64,000 nucleotides of DNA, taken from NCBI RefSeq assembly GCF_013374095.1, contig NZ_AP022672.1, positions 2,169,501-2,233,500 of the forward strand. Direction: 5' to 3'. This document shows, one piece after another, positions 47,747 through 57,199 of this stretch. Each line of letters starts with the position of its first letter. The first letter of the stretch is position 1. The notes beneath the pieces are model-generated. The model was not told the origin of the DNA and did no database searches. It saw only the letters and a list, made by a program, of their open reading frames with translations. Origin of the DNA: Sphingomonas sp. HMP6. GTDB taxonomy: Bacteria; Pseudomonadota; Alphaproteobacteria; Sphingomonadales; Sphingomonadaceae. The translations under genes and the position numbers were made by a program.

Positions 47747-49030
47747 TCAGCCGTCCCCAACCCGCTCGATATCCGCCCCGACCGCGCTCAACTTCTCTTC
47801 CAACCGCTCATAGCCGCGATCGAGATGGTACACGCGGCTGACCTGTGTCTCACCATCCGCCACCAGCCCGGCAATGATCAGACTCATCGACGCGCGCAGA
47901 TCGGTCGCCATCACCGGCGCGCCGGTCAGCCGCTCGACCCCGCGGACGACAGCGGTACGGCCGTGAACCTCGATATTCGCGCCCATCCGCGCGAGCTCCG
48001 GCACGTGCATGTAGCGGTTTTCGAAGATCGTCTCGGTCAGCACGCTGGCGCCTTGTGCCATGCACAGCATCGCCATGAATTGTGCCTGCATGTCGGTCGC
48101 GAAGCCCGGATAGGGCGCGGTCGAGAGCGTCAGCGGCTGTAGCGGGCCGGAGGCGGAGACGAGTAGATTGTCACCGCGCTCCTCCAGCGTCACGCCCGCC
48201 GCGATCAGCGCATCGGTGGTCGCGTGCATGTCCGACAGCTTCACGCCGAGCAGTTCGACCGATCCGCCAGTGATCGCCGCCGCACAGGCATAGCTGCCCG
48301 CCTCGATCCGGTCGGGCATCACGCGGTAGGTCGCACCGTGCAGCCGATCGACGCCTTCGATCTCCAGCGTCTCGGTGCCGATGCCGGAAATCTTCGCGCC
48401 CATCGCGACGAGCAGATTGCACAGATCGACGATCTCGGGTTCGCGCGCGGCATTCTCGATCCGGCTGCCGCCCTTGGCCAGCGCGGCGGCCATTACGACA
48501 TTTTCGGTCGCGCCGACGGAGACGATCGGGAAGGTATATTTGCCCCCCGACAGCCGCCCGCCCGGTGCGGTCGCCTTGACATAGCCCGCCGCCATTTCGA
48601 GCTGCGCGCCGATCGCCTCAAGCGCCTTCAAATGCAGATCAATCGGGCGGTTGCCGATCGCGCAGCCGCCGGGGAGCGATACGGTCGCCTCGCCCGCGCG
48701 CCCAATCAGCGGTCCGAGCACCAGGATCGACGCGCGCATTTTCCGCACGATGTCATACGGCGCCTCGGTCGCGGTGAGTTTCCCGGCGCGGATCGTCATC
48801 ACTCGGCCGAAATCCTCGGGCCGCGCACCCTCGATCCGGGTCGAACAGCCGAGCTGGTTGAGCAAATGCCCGAAGCTGTCGACATCGGCGAGCCGCGGCA
48901 GATTGCGCAGCGTTACCGGCTCCTCGGTCAGCAGCGCGCACGGCATCAGCGTGAGCGCGGCGTTCTTGGCCCCGGAAATGGGCAAGCGCCCCGACAGGCG
49001 GTTACCGCCACGAATGAGAATGCGATCCAT
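47747..49030 (-). CDS. murA: UDP-N-acetylglucosamine 1-carboxyvinyltransferase MurA
   Basis: A 427-residue enzyme adding enolpyruvate from PEP to UDP-GlcNAc, the first committed peptidoglycan step. [13 protein letters not shown] carries the Lys22-Asn23 pair. The catalytic Cys123 sits in [13 protein letters not shown], so a Cys-type, fosfomycin-sensitive active site is expected. TYPYPGF-like [12 protein letters not shown] and [14 protein letters not shown] are conserved. It is a single gene on its strand. Confidence 0.97.
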   Translation of the reverse strand: MDRILIRGGNRLSGRLPISGAKNAALTLMPCALLTEEPVTLRNLPRLADVDSFGHLLNQLGCSTRIEGARPEDFGRVMTIRAGKLTATEAPYDIVRKMRASILVLGPLIGRAGEATVSLPGGCAIGNRPIDLHLKALEAIGAQLEMAAGYVKATAPGGRLSGGKYTFPIVSVGATENVVMAAALAKGGSRIENAAREPEIVDLCNLLVAMGAKISGIGTETLEIEGVDRLHGATYRVMPDRIEAGSYACAAAITGGSVELLGVKLSDMHATTDALIAAGVTLEERGDNLLVSASGPLQPLTLSTAPYPGFATDMQAQFMAMLCMAQGASVLTETIFENRYMHVPELARMGANIEVHGRTAVVRGVERLTGAPVMATDLRASMSLIIAGLVADGETQVSRVYHLDRGYERLEEKLSAVGADIERVGDG

Positions 49031-49180
49031 CCGCTTCGTTTATCGCCTCACCACATCCGCGCAAGCACGATAGATTGGGCCGCTCCGGACTGATCGCCGG
49101 TGGTGACCGGTTGATCGACTTTAATGCACACTCGGCGCGGCCCTGCTTTGTGTAGATCGTTCAAGGGGGATGGTGCGCGC

Positions 49181-49915
49181 GTGTCAGGAAGTTGTTTCGC
49201 CAATCGTCTGGGCGACATGGTAGTGCTGACCGCGAACGAACGGCGGGCGCTCGAGCTGCTGGAGGAGCGCACCCGACCGGTCCCACGCGGGGCCACGGTA
49301 CAGCGCGAGAACGATACGACCGGAGAGATGTTCATCCTTCGAACAGGGATGATGATGTCTTCGGTCCTGCTGGTTGATGGCAGTCGCCAAATCCTCCGCT
49401 TTCATTTCGCGGGGGACATGATCGCCGTATCGGGCCTGGCGTATCGCGAGGCGAGCGAGACGATCTCGGCTTTGTCCGACTGCGTGGTCTGCCCGTTCGA
49501 ACGGTCCGCCTTCGCGGCGGTATTGGCGGACCATCCACGGCTCGCGGCGCTCATCATAGTATGTAACCAGGTCGAGCGTGCCGCGCTGACCGATCGTCTG
49601 GCGGTGCTGGGGCGCACCTCTGCCAAGGCGCGCGTCGCGGCGATCCTGATCGATTTGCGCAACCGGATGCGGATGCTCGACGCTGGCATCAGCACCAGCT
49701 TTGCGCTTGGCCTGACGCAGGAAGAGATTGGCGATGCGACGGGTTTGACCGCAGTCCACGTCAACCGGATGCTGCGGCAATTAGAGGATGAAGGCATGCT
49801 CGCGCGTGAAGCGGGCCGTTTCACCTTTACGGACGAACGCGCGCTGGAGCGGGCAGCGAATTTCGTCGATCGCTATGCCGGGCTCGATCTGGGATGGTTG
49901 CCGGCTGGCCGCTGA
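49181..49915 (+). CDS. Crp/Fnr family transcription regulator
   Basis: A 244-residue regulator: a cyclic-nucleotide-binding-type barrel (PRGATVQRENDTTGEMFILRTG, RQILRFHFAGDMIAVSG), a dimer helix, and a C-terminal winged helix (LTQEEIGDATGLTAVHVNRMLRQLEDEGML). There is no N-terminal Cys cluster for an iron-sulfur centre, so it is not a classic FNR. The GTG at 49181 with AAGGGGGA upstream is chosen; the frame stays open 57 bases further. Sphingomonads carry many such paralogues. The effector is unknown. Confidence 0.88.
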   Translation: MSGSCFANRLGDMVVLTANERRALELLEERTRPVPRGATVQRENDTTGEMFILRTGMMMSSVLLVDGSRQILRFHFAGDMIAVSGLAYREASETISALSDCVVCPFERSAFAAVLADHPRLAALIIVCNQVERAALTDRLAVLGRTSAKARVAAILIDLRNRMRMLDAGISTSFALGLTQEEIGDATGLTAVHVNRMLRQLEDEGMLAREAGRFTFTDERALERAANFVDRYAGLDLGWLPAGR

Positions 49916-49954
49916 CGTCTCAGATCCTGTCCCAATGGGGAAGGATTTAGAAGA

Positions 49955-50326
49955 TCACGCCTTTTCCAGCATGCATTGCAGCGGATGCTGGTTCTGCCGC
50001 GCGAAATCGAGAACCTGGCTGACCTTGGTTTCGGCCACTTCGTAGCTGAAGATGCCGCACACCCCGACGCCCTTTTGATGGACGTGGAGCATCACCCGGG
50101 TCGCCGCTTCCATATCCATGCGGAAGAAGCGCTGCAGCACGAGCACGACGAATTCCATCGGCGTGTAATCGTCGTTGAGCAGCAGGACGCGGTAGGGCGT
50201 GGGCTGTTTGGTCTTGGCGCGCGTGCGGGTCGCGACACCAATGCCGGTGCCCTCGTCGTCACCTTTTCCGCCATCGTCGGGACCATCGCGGCGCTCGGCC
50301 ATCGAGATTGTTGTGCTGTCGATCAT
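49955..50326 (-). CDS. clpS: ATP-dependent Clp protease adaptor ClpS
   Basis: A 123-residue adaptor delivering N-end-rule substrates to ClpAP. The core [18 protein letters not shown], with the Asp-Asp that reads the N-terminal residue, is followed by [24 protein letters not shown] and [11 protein letters not shown]. The charged N-terminal tail of about 40 residues is the flexible part that engages ClpA. The start is ATG at 50326, or possibly the Met eight codons later. clpA is not in the window. Confidence 0.95.
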   Translation of the reverse strand: MIDSTTISMAERRDGPDDGGKGDDEGTGIGVATRTRAKTKQPTPYRVLLLNDDYTPMEFVVLVLQRFFRMDMEAATRVMLHVHQKGVGVCGIFSYEVAETKVSQVLDFARQNQHPLQCMLEKA

Positions 50327-50390
50327 GTACCCGCAAAATATGGCATTGCGGGGGGTAAGGGCAAGGGGGCTGATGCATGCCGCCATACGA

Positions 50391-50420
50391 AAAGGGCGGC
50401 CCCTCGCGGGACCGCCCTTT
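50391..50420 (-). terminator. Rho-independent terminator after the phasin gene
   Basis: A stem AAAGGGCGG / CCGCCCTTT (nine bases, extended inside by partly paired G/C) lies 25 bases after the phasin stop. On the minus strand the stem's 3' arm ends in CCCTTTTCG, giving a short T-run. Confidence 0.75.
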
Positions 50421-50444
50421 CGCATCGAATTTGGCATGAAGCGC

Positions 50445-51218
50445 TTATGCGGCGATCTTCATCTTCTCGGCGGCAACCGCGACGCGGTTCGAGATCGGCT
50501 GCGCGATTTCACCGAGCAGCTTCAGATAGTTCTCGGTGAACTTGGCGGTTTCGGCCATCATCGAATCCATTGCCGACTTGGCGTGCTCGCTCTGCAGCGC
50601 GAACAATTCGGTCGGCGACTTGATCGCGGCGAACTGCTTGGCGGTTGCGGTGGCCTTCTCGACCGAGGTCTTTACGTAATCGGTCGTGTACTTGGCGATT
50701 TCCTCAGCACCTTTGGCGGCGATCTTCGACGATTCGACCAGCGCCTCGACATTGCCCTTCGAGAATTCGTTCATGTCCTCGAACATTTTCGAACCCTTTT
50801 CCATCGCGGTCTTGGCGCGCTCGTTGACGTCGCCGAACAGCGTGGTGGCCTGGGCCTGAACCTTCTCGGCGGCGGACTTGATGGTGTTTTCCATGGTGGT
50901 GACTTCCTTCTTGAGGATGGCCACCGCTGGTGCGGGGGCCGGAGTTTTCGCTTCGGTAGTAATCGTGGGCGCGACGGGCGCCGACTTCGGCACGGCTGCG
51001 ACGGGCGTCGGCACGGCCGCAATGACGGCGGCGGCCGTCGGCACGGCCACCGTCGCGGCGGGCTTCGCGGCAACCGGGGCGGCGGGCTTCGCGGCAACCG
51101 GGGCGGTCTTTTCAATCGGTGCCGTCGGCTTCGCGCTCGTCACCGGCTTGGCCGCCACCTTCTCAACCGGCTTTGCTGCCGGGGTCGATGCGTCGGACTT
51201 GGGACCTTTACTGGCCAT
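50445..51218 (-). CDS. Phasin family protein with Ala/Pro/Lys-rich N-terminus
   Basis: A 257-residue granule-coat protein. The first 110 residues are a low-complexity Ala/Pro/Val/Lys segment (repeats such as [14 protein letters not shown]). The C-terminal 145 residues are an amphipathic helical phasin domain ([53 protein letters not shown]). Phasins coat PHA granules and help the synthase. phaC is 123 bases upstream on the same strand, and a terminator follows. The long tail could bind DNA or another partner, as PhaF-type proteins do. Confidence 0.9.
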   Translation of the reverse strand: MASKGPKSDASTPAAKPVEKVAAKPVTSAKPTAPIEKTAPVAAKPAAPVAAKPAATVAVPTAAAVIAAVPTPVAAVPKSAPVAPTITTEAKTPAPAPAVAILKKEVTTMENTIKSAAEKVQAQATTLFGDVNERAKTAMEKGSKMFEDMNEFSKGNVEALVESSKIAAKGAEEIAKYTTDYVKTSVEKATATAKQFAAIKSPTELFALQSEHAKSAMDSMMAETAKFTENYLKLLGEIAQPISNRVAVAAEKMKIAA

Positions 51219-51341
51219 GATCGGCTTGCCTCCCGCGTTATTGCTGCACTGCAATATAAAGCAAAGGGGCGTATTTGCAAGGCAAAATGGTGCGGCGCAA
51301 CATAACGTTACACGCGTTGACCATGCTATTGATCTACAAGC

Positions 51342-53075
51342 TTATTTTGTACGGACATAGCTCCCGGGAGCATCTGCGATCGCCGGCAGTGCCCCTGCAC
51401 CCGGACGCCGCGCGCCGGTCGCGTCGACCATCGCCGCATCCTGCGTCCGCAACCATTCGATCCAGTCGGGCCACCAGCTCCCCTTGGTCTCGGTCGCCCC
51501 CGCGACGAATTCCTCGATCGACCCGACCGGCGTCGGGTTCAGCCAATATTGGTATTTGTGCGCGGCGGGCGGGTTGACGACGCCAGCGATATGGCCGGAG
51601 CCAGCGAGCACGAAACGCTTCTCGCCAACGAACAGTCGCATCAGCGCCCAGACGCTCTCAGCCGGCGCGATATGATCCTCGCGTCCCGCCTGGATATAGC
51701 TTGGCGTGGTGACCTTGCCGAGATCGATCGGGGTGCCGAGCGCGCTCAGCGCGCCCGGCTTGCTCAGCAAATTGTCGCGGTACAGATCCGTCAGATAGCG
51801 CCGATGCCAGGTCGCGGGCAAATTGGTCGTGTCGCCATTCCAGTGCAGCAAATCGAACGGCGCATAGTCCTTGCCGAGCAGATAATTGTTGGTGACGTAA
51901 TTCCAGATCAGGTCGCGCCCGCGCAGTTGATTGAACACCGCCGCCATATAGCGCCCGTCGAGAAACCCGTCCTTGGTCACCGAATCGATCAAAGCGAGTT
52001 GCTCGTCGGAGACGAAATGAAGCAGCTCCCCCGCTTTTTCGAAATCGACTTGCGCGGTGAAGAAGGTCGCGCTCTTGACCTTGTCCGCCTCGCCCCGCGC
52101 CGCCAGAATCGCGAGCGTCGCCGCCAGCGTCGTTCCCGCCACGCAATAGCCGATCGTATGCACCGCGGGCACGTCGAGCACATCGCGCACCGTATCGATC
52201 GCCTCGATCTGCGCGGCGATATAATCGTCCCACACCACATCCTTCATGCTGGCATCGGCCGATCGCCACGACACCATGAACACGGTAATCCCCTGCTCCA
52301 CCGCCCAGCGAATGAAGCTCTTCTCAGGCGTCAGGTCGAGAATGTAGAAACGGTTGATCCACGGCGGGAAGATCACCAGCGGCACCGCCAGCACGGTTTC
52401 GGTCGTCGGGCTGTACTGGATCAACTCGTACAGATCGGTGCGCAGCACGACCTTGCCCGGCGTCATCGCCAGATTGCGCCCGACTTCGAACGCCTCCGCG
52501 TCGGTATGCGTCAATTGCCCCTTGCCGAGATCGGCGAGCATGTTCTGCAAACCCTTGAGCAGATTCTCGCCGCCGGTTTCGATCGTCTTCTCAAGCACTT
52601 CTGGGTTGGTCGCGGGGAAATTGGACGGGCTGATCGCATCGAGAAAACCGCGTGCGGCAAAGCGCATCTGTTCGCGCTGCTTGTCGTCCACCCCCTGCAC
52701 CGCCTCGACTTGCGCGAGCATCTGGTCGGACAGCAGGAAATAGCTCTGGCGGATCCAGTCGAACACCGGATTTTCCCGCCAGCGCGGATCCTTGAAACGC
52801 TTGTCGCGCGCCTGCTCGGGCGTTTCAGCAGGCGCCGGCGCTTCGCCGGGGGTCAGCATGCGCTGCCACAGGCCCAGGCTCTCGGTCCAGAAATCGCGCG
52901 TGCGGGCAAGCGTAGCGGGATCGGTCACCCCGGGAATCGGCGGCAGGACGCTGCCCGCCAGGTCCAGACCCTGCTCCAGCACCATTTGCTGCGCGCGCCC
53001 CAGCACCCATGTCCAATGCTGCAATTCCGCCAGACTCGGCAAAGCGACAGTGGGCGTATCCGGCATATCGGCCAT
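51342..53075 (-). CDS. phaC: Class I polyhydroxyalkanoate synthase PhaC
   Basis: A 577-residue polymerase joining (R)-3-hydroxyacyl-CoA into PHA. The lipase-like box GYCVAG carries nucleophile Cys311; Asp in GREDHIAP and His in GSGHIAGVVNPP complete the triad. NPVFDWIRQSYF and PLVIFPPWINRFYILDL are PhaC signatures, and a single-subunit length near 580 points to class I. The ATG at 53075 is chosen over a longer open frame. It works with the adjacent phasin and with PhaB encoded at 33 kb. Confidence 0.95.
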   Translation of the reverse strand: MADMPDTPTVALPSLAELQHWTWVLGRAQQMVLEQGLDLAGSVLPPIPGVTDPATLARTRDFWTESLGLWQRMLTPGEAPAPAETPEQARDKRFKDPRWRENPVFDWIRQSYFLLSDQMLAQVEAVQGVDDKQREQMRFAARGFLDAISPSNFPATNPEVLEKTIETGGENLLKGLQNMLADLGKGQLTHTDAEAFEVGRNLAMTPGKVVLRTDLYELIQYSPTTETVLAVPLVIFPPWINRFYILDLTPEKSFIRWAVEQGITVFMVSWRSADASMKDVVWDDYIAAQIEAIDTVRDVLDVPAVHTIGYCVAGTTLAATLAILAARGEADKVKSATFFTAQVDFEKAGELLHFVSDEQLALIDSVTKDGFLDGRYMAAVFNQLRGRDLIWNYVTNNYLLGKDYAPFDLLHWNGDTTNLPATWHRRYLTDLYRDNLLSKPGALSALGTPIDLGKVTTPSYIQAGREDHIAPAESVWALMRLFVGEKRFVLAGSGHIAGVVNPPAAHKYQYWLNPTPVGSIEEFVAGATETKGSWWPDWIEWLRTQDAAMVDATGARRPGAGALPAIADAPGSYVRTK

Positions 53076-53108
53076 CGGGCGGTCCTCTCGCTTCGTCCTG
53101 GCCCCGCC

Positions 53109-53135
53109 GGTCATTCCCACGAAAGCGCGAATGCC
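53109..53135. repeat. Decayed half of another palindromic repeat family
   Basis: GGTCATTCCCACGAAAGCGCGAATG resembles the half-element CATTCCCGCGAAAGCGGGAAT frequent in sphingomonad intergenic DNA. Only one half is present, with mismatches, between phaC and the aminotransferase gene. Confidence 0.35.
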
Positions 53136-53171
53136 GTAAGGAGCGAAGTCTCTCTAGCCGGAATCCCTGCA

Positions 53172-54380
53172 ATGTCCGATGAATTCTATCGCATCAAACG
53201 CTTGCCGCCGTACATTATCGCCGAAGTGAACGCGATGCGGGCCGCGGCGCGGGCGACCGGCGAGGACATTATCGATCTCGGCATGGGCAACCCCGATTTG
53301 CCGCCCCCGCCGCACGTGATCGAGAAACTGATCGAGGTCACGCGCAAGCCCGACGCGCATGGCTATTCGCAATCAAAGGGCATTCCCGGCCTGCGCAAGG
53401 CCCAGGCCAATTATTACGGCCGCCGCTTCGGCGTCGATCTCGATCCCGAAACCGAAGTCGTCGTCACGATGGGATCGAAGGAAGGCCTTGCCAGCCTCGC
53501 CACGGCCATCACCGCGCCCGGCGACGTGGTGCTCGCCCCCAACCCAAGCTACCCGATCCACACCTTCGGCTTCATTATCGCCGGCGCGACGATCCGCGCC
53601 GTGCCGACGACGCCCGACGAGAAATATTTCGAGGCGCTCGAACGCGCGATGGCCTTCACCGTCCCGCGCCCCTCGGTGCTCGTGGTGAACTACCCGTCCA
53701 ACCCGACGGCGGAGGCGGTCGATCTCGCTTTCTACGAACGCCTCGTCGCCTGGGCGAAGGACAATCAGGTCTGGATCATTTCCGACCTCGCCTATTCGGA
53801 GCTGTATTTCGACGGCAATCCGACGCCCTCGATCCTGCAAGTGCCCGGCGCGAAGGATGTCGCGGTCGAATTCACCTCGCTGTCGAAAACCTATTCGATG
53901 GCGGGCTGGCGGATCGGTTTCGCGGTCGGCAACAAGAAATTGATCGCGGCGATGACGCGCGTGAAATCCTACCTCGATTACGGCGCCTTCACCCCGATCC
54001 AGGCCGCCGCCTGCGCCGCGCTCAACGGCCCGCAGGATATCGTCGAGACCAACCGCCAGCTCTACCACAAGCGCCGCGACGTCTTGGTCGAGAGTTTCGG
54101 CCGCGCCGGGTGGGACATCCCCTCCCCGCGCGCGTCGATGTTCGCCTGGGCCCCGCTGCCGCCCGCGCTCGCGCACTTAGGAAGTCTTGAGTTCTCCAAA
54201 CAATTACTGACGCACGCGCAGGTCGCGGTTGCGCCAGGGGTGGGCTATGGCGAGAACGGAGAAGGCTTTGTGCGCATCGCGATGGTCGAAAACGAACAGC
54301 GGCTGCGGCAAGCGGCGCGCAACGTGAAGAAATATCTCCAGTCGATGGGCGTCAACATTCCCAGCACGAAGGCCGGCTGA
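53172..54380 (+). CDS. Class I aminotransferase, AlaC / LL-DAP aminotransferase-like
   Basis: A 402-residue fold-type I PLP enzyme. DLGMGNPDLPPPPHV, GYSQSKGIPGLR, NYPSNPTAE, SDLAYSELYFDG and the PLP lysine Lys239 in SLSKTYSMAGWRIGF are visible. Proteins of this subgroup are annotated as LL-diaminopimelate aminotransferase or glutamate-pyruvate transaminase AlaC; the latter is likelier in a bacterium that normally uses the succinylase route, but that is inference. The ATG at 53172 is the family start. It is divergent from phaC. Confidence 0.9.
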   Translation: MSDEFYRIKRLPPYIIAEVNAMRAAARATGEDIIDLGMGNPDLPPPPHVIEKLIEVTRKPDAHGYSQSKGIPGLRKAQANYYGRRFGVDLDPETEVVVTMGSKEGLASLATAITAPGDVVLAPNPSYPIHTFGFIIAGATIRAVPTTPDEKYFEALERAMAFTVPRPSVLVVNYPSNPTAEAVDLAFYERLVAWAKDNQVWIISDLAYSELYFDGNPTPSILQVPGAKDVAVEFTSLSKTYSMAGWRIGFAVGNKKLIAAMTRVKSYLDYGAFTPIQAAACAALNGPQDIVETNRQLYHKRRDVLVESFGRAGWDIPSPRASMFAWAPLPPALAHLGSLEFSKQLLTHAQVAVAPGVGYGENGEGFVRIAMVENEQRLRQAARNVKKYLQSMGVNIPSTKAG

Positions 54381-54406
54381 CCCCCGCGAATGCTGATCGA
54401 CCCCCA

Positions 54407-55189
54407 ATGCTGATCAACCCGCTGTATTCGCTGGCCGGCGTGCTCGTCGGGCTGCTGGTCGGGTTGACCGGCGTCGGCGGCGGATCCTTGATGACGCCAT
54501 TGCTGGTGCTCGCTTTCGGTTTCCACCCGGCGACCGCGGTCGGCACCGATTTGCTCTATGCCTCGGCGACCAAGACCGTCGGCACGACCGTCCACGGCTG
54601 GCGCGGGACGGTCGATTGGCACGTCGTCGGCTGGTTGGCGCTGGGCAGCGTACCGGCGGCTGTGCTGACGCTGGTGGCGCTCCATTCCGCCGGAGAGCAA
54701 TCGGCCACCACCGGTCGCGCGATCTCGATCGCGCTCGGCATCACGCTGATCCTGTCGGGGCTCGCCACGCTGTTCCGCGCGCGCATCGTCGCCACGCTGA
54801 AGCGCGCGTTCGGCAAGATCGGCCACACCCGCGCGCGCGAACTCACCGTGCTGCTCGGCATCGCGCTCGGCGTTTTGGTGTCGCTCACCTCGGTCGGCGC
54901 GGGCGCGCTCGGCATGACCGCGCTGTTGATCCTCTATCCCGATCTGCCGCTCAAACGGCTGGTCGGATCGGACATCGCCCATGCCGTGCCGTTGACCTTG
55001 CTTGGCGGAATCGGCCATTGGCTGCTCGGCTCGGTCGACGGCGCATTGCTCGTATCGTTGCTGGTCGGATCGATTCCGGGAATCGTGATTGGCAGTGTGA
55101 TCGCGAGCCGCATATCGGACCGCGTGTTGGGGCCGATCCTGGCCGTAGTGCTGGCGCTGGTCGGCGTGAAATTATTGGGTTTGTTTTGA
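54407..55189 (+). CDS. TauE/SafE family membrane permease
   Basis: A 260-residue protein with seven or eight hydrophobic helices. The opening AGVLVGLLVGLTGVGGGSLMTPLLVL, with its repeat after the middle (LGVLVSLTSVGAGALGMTAL), is the tandem signature of the TauE/SafE (DUF81) family, which exports sulfite, sulfoacetate and other organic anions. The substrate is unknown. Its stop overlaps the thioesterase start by one base. Confidence 0.92.
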   Translation: MLINPLYSLAGVLVGLLVGLTGVGGGSLMTPLLVLAFGFHPATAVGTDLLYASATKTVGTTVHGWRGTVDWHVVGWLALGSVPAAVLTLVALHSAGEQSATTGRAISIALGITLILSGLATLFRARIVATLKRAFGKIGHTRARELTVLLGIALGVLVSLTSVGAGALGMTALLILYPDLPLKRLVGSDIAHAVPLTLLGGIGHWLLGSVDGALLVSLLVGSIPGIVIGSVIASRISDRVLGPILAVVLALVGVKLLGLF

Positions 55190-55617
55190 TGGCGCGTCCG
55201 GGTTTCGCTTTTTCCTGCCAGTTCAAGGTCCGCTATGCCGAGATCGACGGGCAGAAGGTCGTCTTCAACTCGCGCTACCTCGAATATGCCGATGTCGCGG
55301 TCACCGAATTCTGGGACTGGACCGGGATCACGGCGGCGCTGGGCGAGGCGTGGGAGCGCACCGAATTCCACGTCCGCCATACCGAGATCGACTATCTCAA
55401 GCCCTTCGTGCTGGGCGACACGGTCGAGGCGTTCGTGCGGATCGGCCGGATCGGCGCGTCGAGCATGACGCAGAGCTTCGAGCTGTGCCACGCGGAAACC
55501 GGCGCGGTGCATACGAAGATCGAGATGGTCATCGTGAATGTGCACCTGCCGACGGGGAAATCGCTACCGATCGCGCCTGAGGTGCGGGCGTTTTTGGAGG
55601 CTTTGCCGGGGGGTTAG
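55189..55617 (+). CDS. Acyl-CoA thioesterase, 4HBT hot-dog family
   Basis: A 142-residue hot-dog-fold thioesterase. VRYAEIDGQKVVFNSRYLEYADVAVTEF contains the 4-hydroxybenzoyl-CoA thioesterase active-site Asp and the long helix; HTEIDYLKPFVLGDTVEAFVRI follows. The usual catalytic region D-x-x-G(H)VxxxxY is recognisable with Val-Phe in the middle. The acyl chain specificity is unknown. It is coupled to the TauE/SafE gene (TGATG). Confidence 0.9.
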   Translation: MARPGFAFSCQFKVRYAEIDGQKVVFNSRYLEYADVAVTEFWDWTGITAALGEAWERTEFHVRHTEIDYLKPFVLGDTVEAFVRIGRIGASSMTQSFELCHAETGAVHTKIEMVIVNVHLPTGKSLPIAPEVRAFLEALPGG

Positions 55618-55735
55618 GGCGTGGCCTCATGGCATGGGGCAGCGTCAATGCGCGGGCTGAACGGCGAAAAATGGTGGAAAGCGGGAACGCCGCTTCGGAG
55701 CAGCGACTTCAGGTGAACGGACATTCGTCGTTACC

Positions 55736-57031
55736 TCAATCGAGGTGCTTCGTCTCCCGACGACGGACATTGAGCTCATCTTCCGACTTCTCGATCTCCG
55801 CTGAAAACATGCGCCAGCTACCCCGCTGCCGCGGGATAGCCCGCTCAATTAGCACGTTATCGAAGTTGCTTGGCTGAGTTAGCGAGCCAACGTACGTCGC
55901 CGGTCTTCGGTATGCTGCCTCCCTAAAACGATCCCCATCACCGACTATCTCCGCGTGTTGTTCAGGAGTTAGCTCAGGGATCGGTTTGCGCGGCTTGCGC
56001 CAACCTGGCCTACACTTATCCCAAAGCTCGCCGCATAATCCGGTATCGTCGACCGGTGGCCGATCCGCCAATTTGAATAGGCCCATCGCTTTCGCCTCAT
56101 CAGGCATCGCCTGAAATGTCGCGTTAAGCGCGCCGAGGCTCGCCTTAAGGTCTTGCCCCCAGACGAAGTGTTGGTTCGGCCCGAGAAAGAGAGGCACCGA
56201 GGACCGGTGGAGACGATCGTTCGACACAAATATTTGCGCGAATGGCAGATAGTGAAGATAGGTGATATCGATTTTGTTGCTTGCGCGGCGATCGCCAATG
56301 ATGCCGTTCGAAAGCGCCAGACTGAAATACAGATCGACTTCCAAACAGTGCGCCGCGAACGGAGCATAGTCCCTCAATGGCGGAGTGCCAGCCGTGCGCC
56401 ACGCCCGGACAATGTCTTTGAGTGCTTCCGGAGGCAGCTCCAACAGCGAGTGCGCGAGCATTAAGGCGCGATAGTTCTGATTGGGCGCATCAATGATGTT
56501 CCTGGCGAGCGTGCGCGCCTCTTCGTGACTCTTTGGTATAATTTCTCGCCGCATCGCCGACCGGTACGCCTTCGAAATTGCAGTCAGATCAAGATCGGAG
56601 AGCGCATCCCGCCAGAGCTGGGCAGTGATCCGCTCAACCTCGGAGAACCGGCCTCGCTGCCAACGCTCAAAGGCATCGGCTTCATGTGATTTTTTGTAGA
56701 CGACACCTGTCTTACCCTCCGCCCGTACCGGGATCCCCTCGGGAAGGGCTGGTCGGCCATCCATTGTTATACGATCTCCCAGTAGATCATCGAGAATGAG
56801 CTCCTGATGATAGGCGTTTACGTAGCTTTGAACGACCGGAGTTCGTTCAGCCAGCCCCCCTACAATCTGCTCAGCTGTCCTCCCGCGGGTGGTATCCTTG
56901 GCCAAATCCGCCATCGTTTCCGCGAAGAAAAGCGGTGTGATTACACAGCAAAACATTTGGTCGAGCATCACCGCCTCATCAACATTGAGGCTTTGCAAGA
57001 ACGATTTATCGAAGATGAGCATCGGTCCCAT
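55736..57031 (-). CDS. Unknown protein with PIN-like nuclease signatures, AT-richer
   Basis: A 431-residue soluble protein of unrecognised family. The N-terminus (MLIFDKSFLQSL, Asp8; then PLFFAETMADL, Glu38) and a distant segment (EVDLYFSLAL, Asp255 in NKIDITYLHYLP, FVSNDRLHR with Asn271-Asp272) together resemble the acidic motifs of PIN-domain ribonucleases, split by a helical insert of about 190 residues. The C-terminus is charged. Base composition is more A+T-rich than the flanks. It is alone between the thioesterase gene and a TonB-like gene. The start may be Met4 (57022). Toxin- or defence-like roles are inference. Confidence 0.75.
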   Translation of the reverse strand: MGPMLIFDKSFLQSLNVDEAVMLDQMFCCVITPLFFAETMADLAKDTTRGRTAEQIVGGLAERTPVVQSYVNAYHQELILDDLLGDRITMDGRPALPEGIPVRAEGKTGVVYKKSHEADAFERWQRGRFSEVERITAQLWRDALSDLDLTAISKAYRSAMRREIIPKSHEEARTLARNIIDAPNQNYRALMLAHSLLELPPEALKDIVRAWRTAGTPPLRDYAPFAAHCLEVDLYFSLALSNGIIGDRRASNKIDITYLHYLPFAQIFVSNDRLHRSSVPLFLGPNQHFVWGQDLKASLGALNATFQAMPDEAKAMGLFKLADRPPVDDTGLCGELWDKCRPGWRKPRKPIPELTPEQHAEIVGDGDRFREAAYRRPATYVGSLTQPSNFDNVLIERAIPRQRGSWRMFSAEIEKSEDELNVRRRETKHLD

Positions 57032-57199
57032 GGGCCATCATATCATCTGGGGTTAAGGGTCTGAAACTGGAAAGCGAGTGGGCCGAATGAAGGTCGGCAA
57101 TCGGGGCGGTTTCTAACTGTCCGCTTCCCCGACGAATAGCTGCCGTTCGACATCCCCTGAAGGGGAAGGAAGAAGAGCCGCAGTCTCCCCGACACGAAA

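Noticed and set aside
51549..53171. Large open frame on the plus strand running into the aminotransferase gene
   Set aside because: It is the antisense of phaC, a GC-skew artefact with Arg/His-rich composition. The enzyme starts at 53172.
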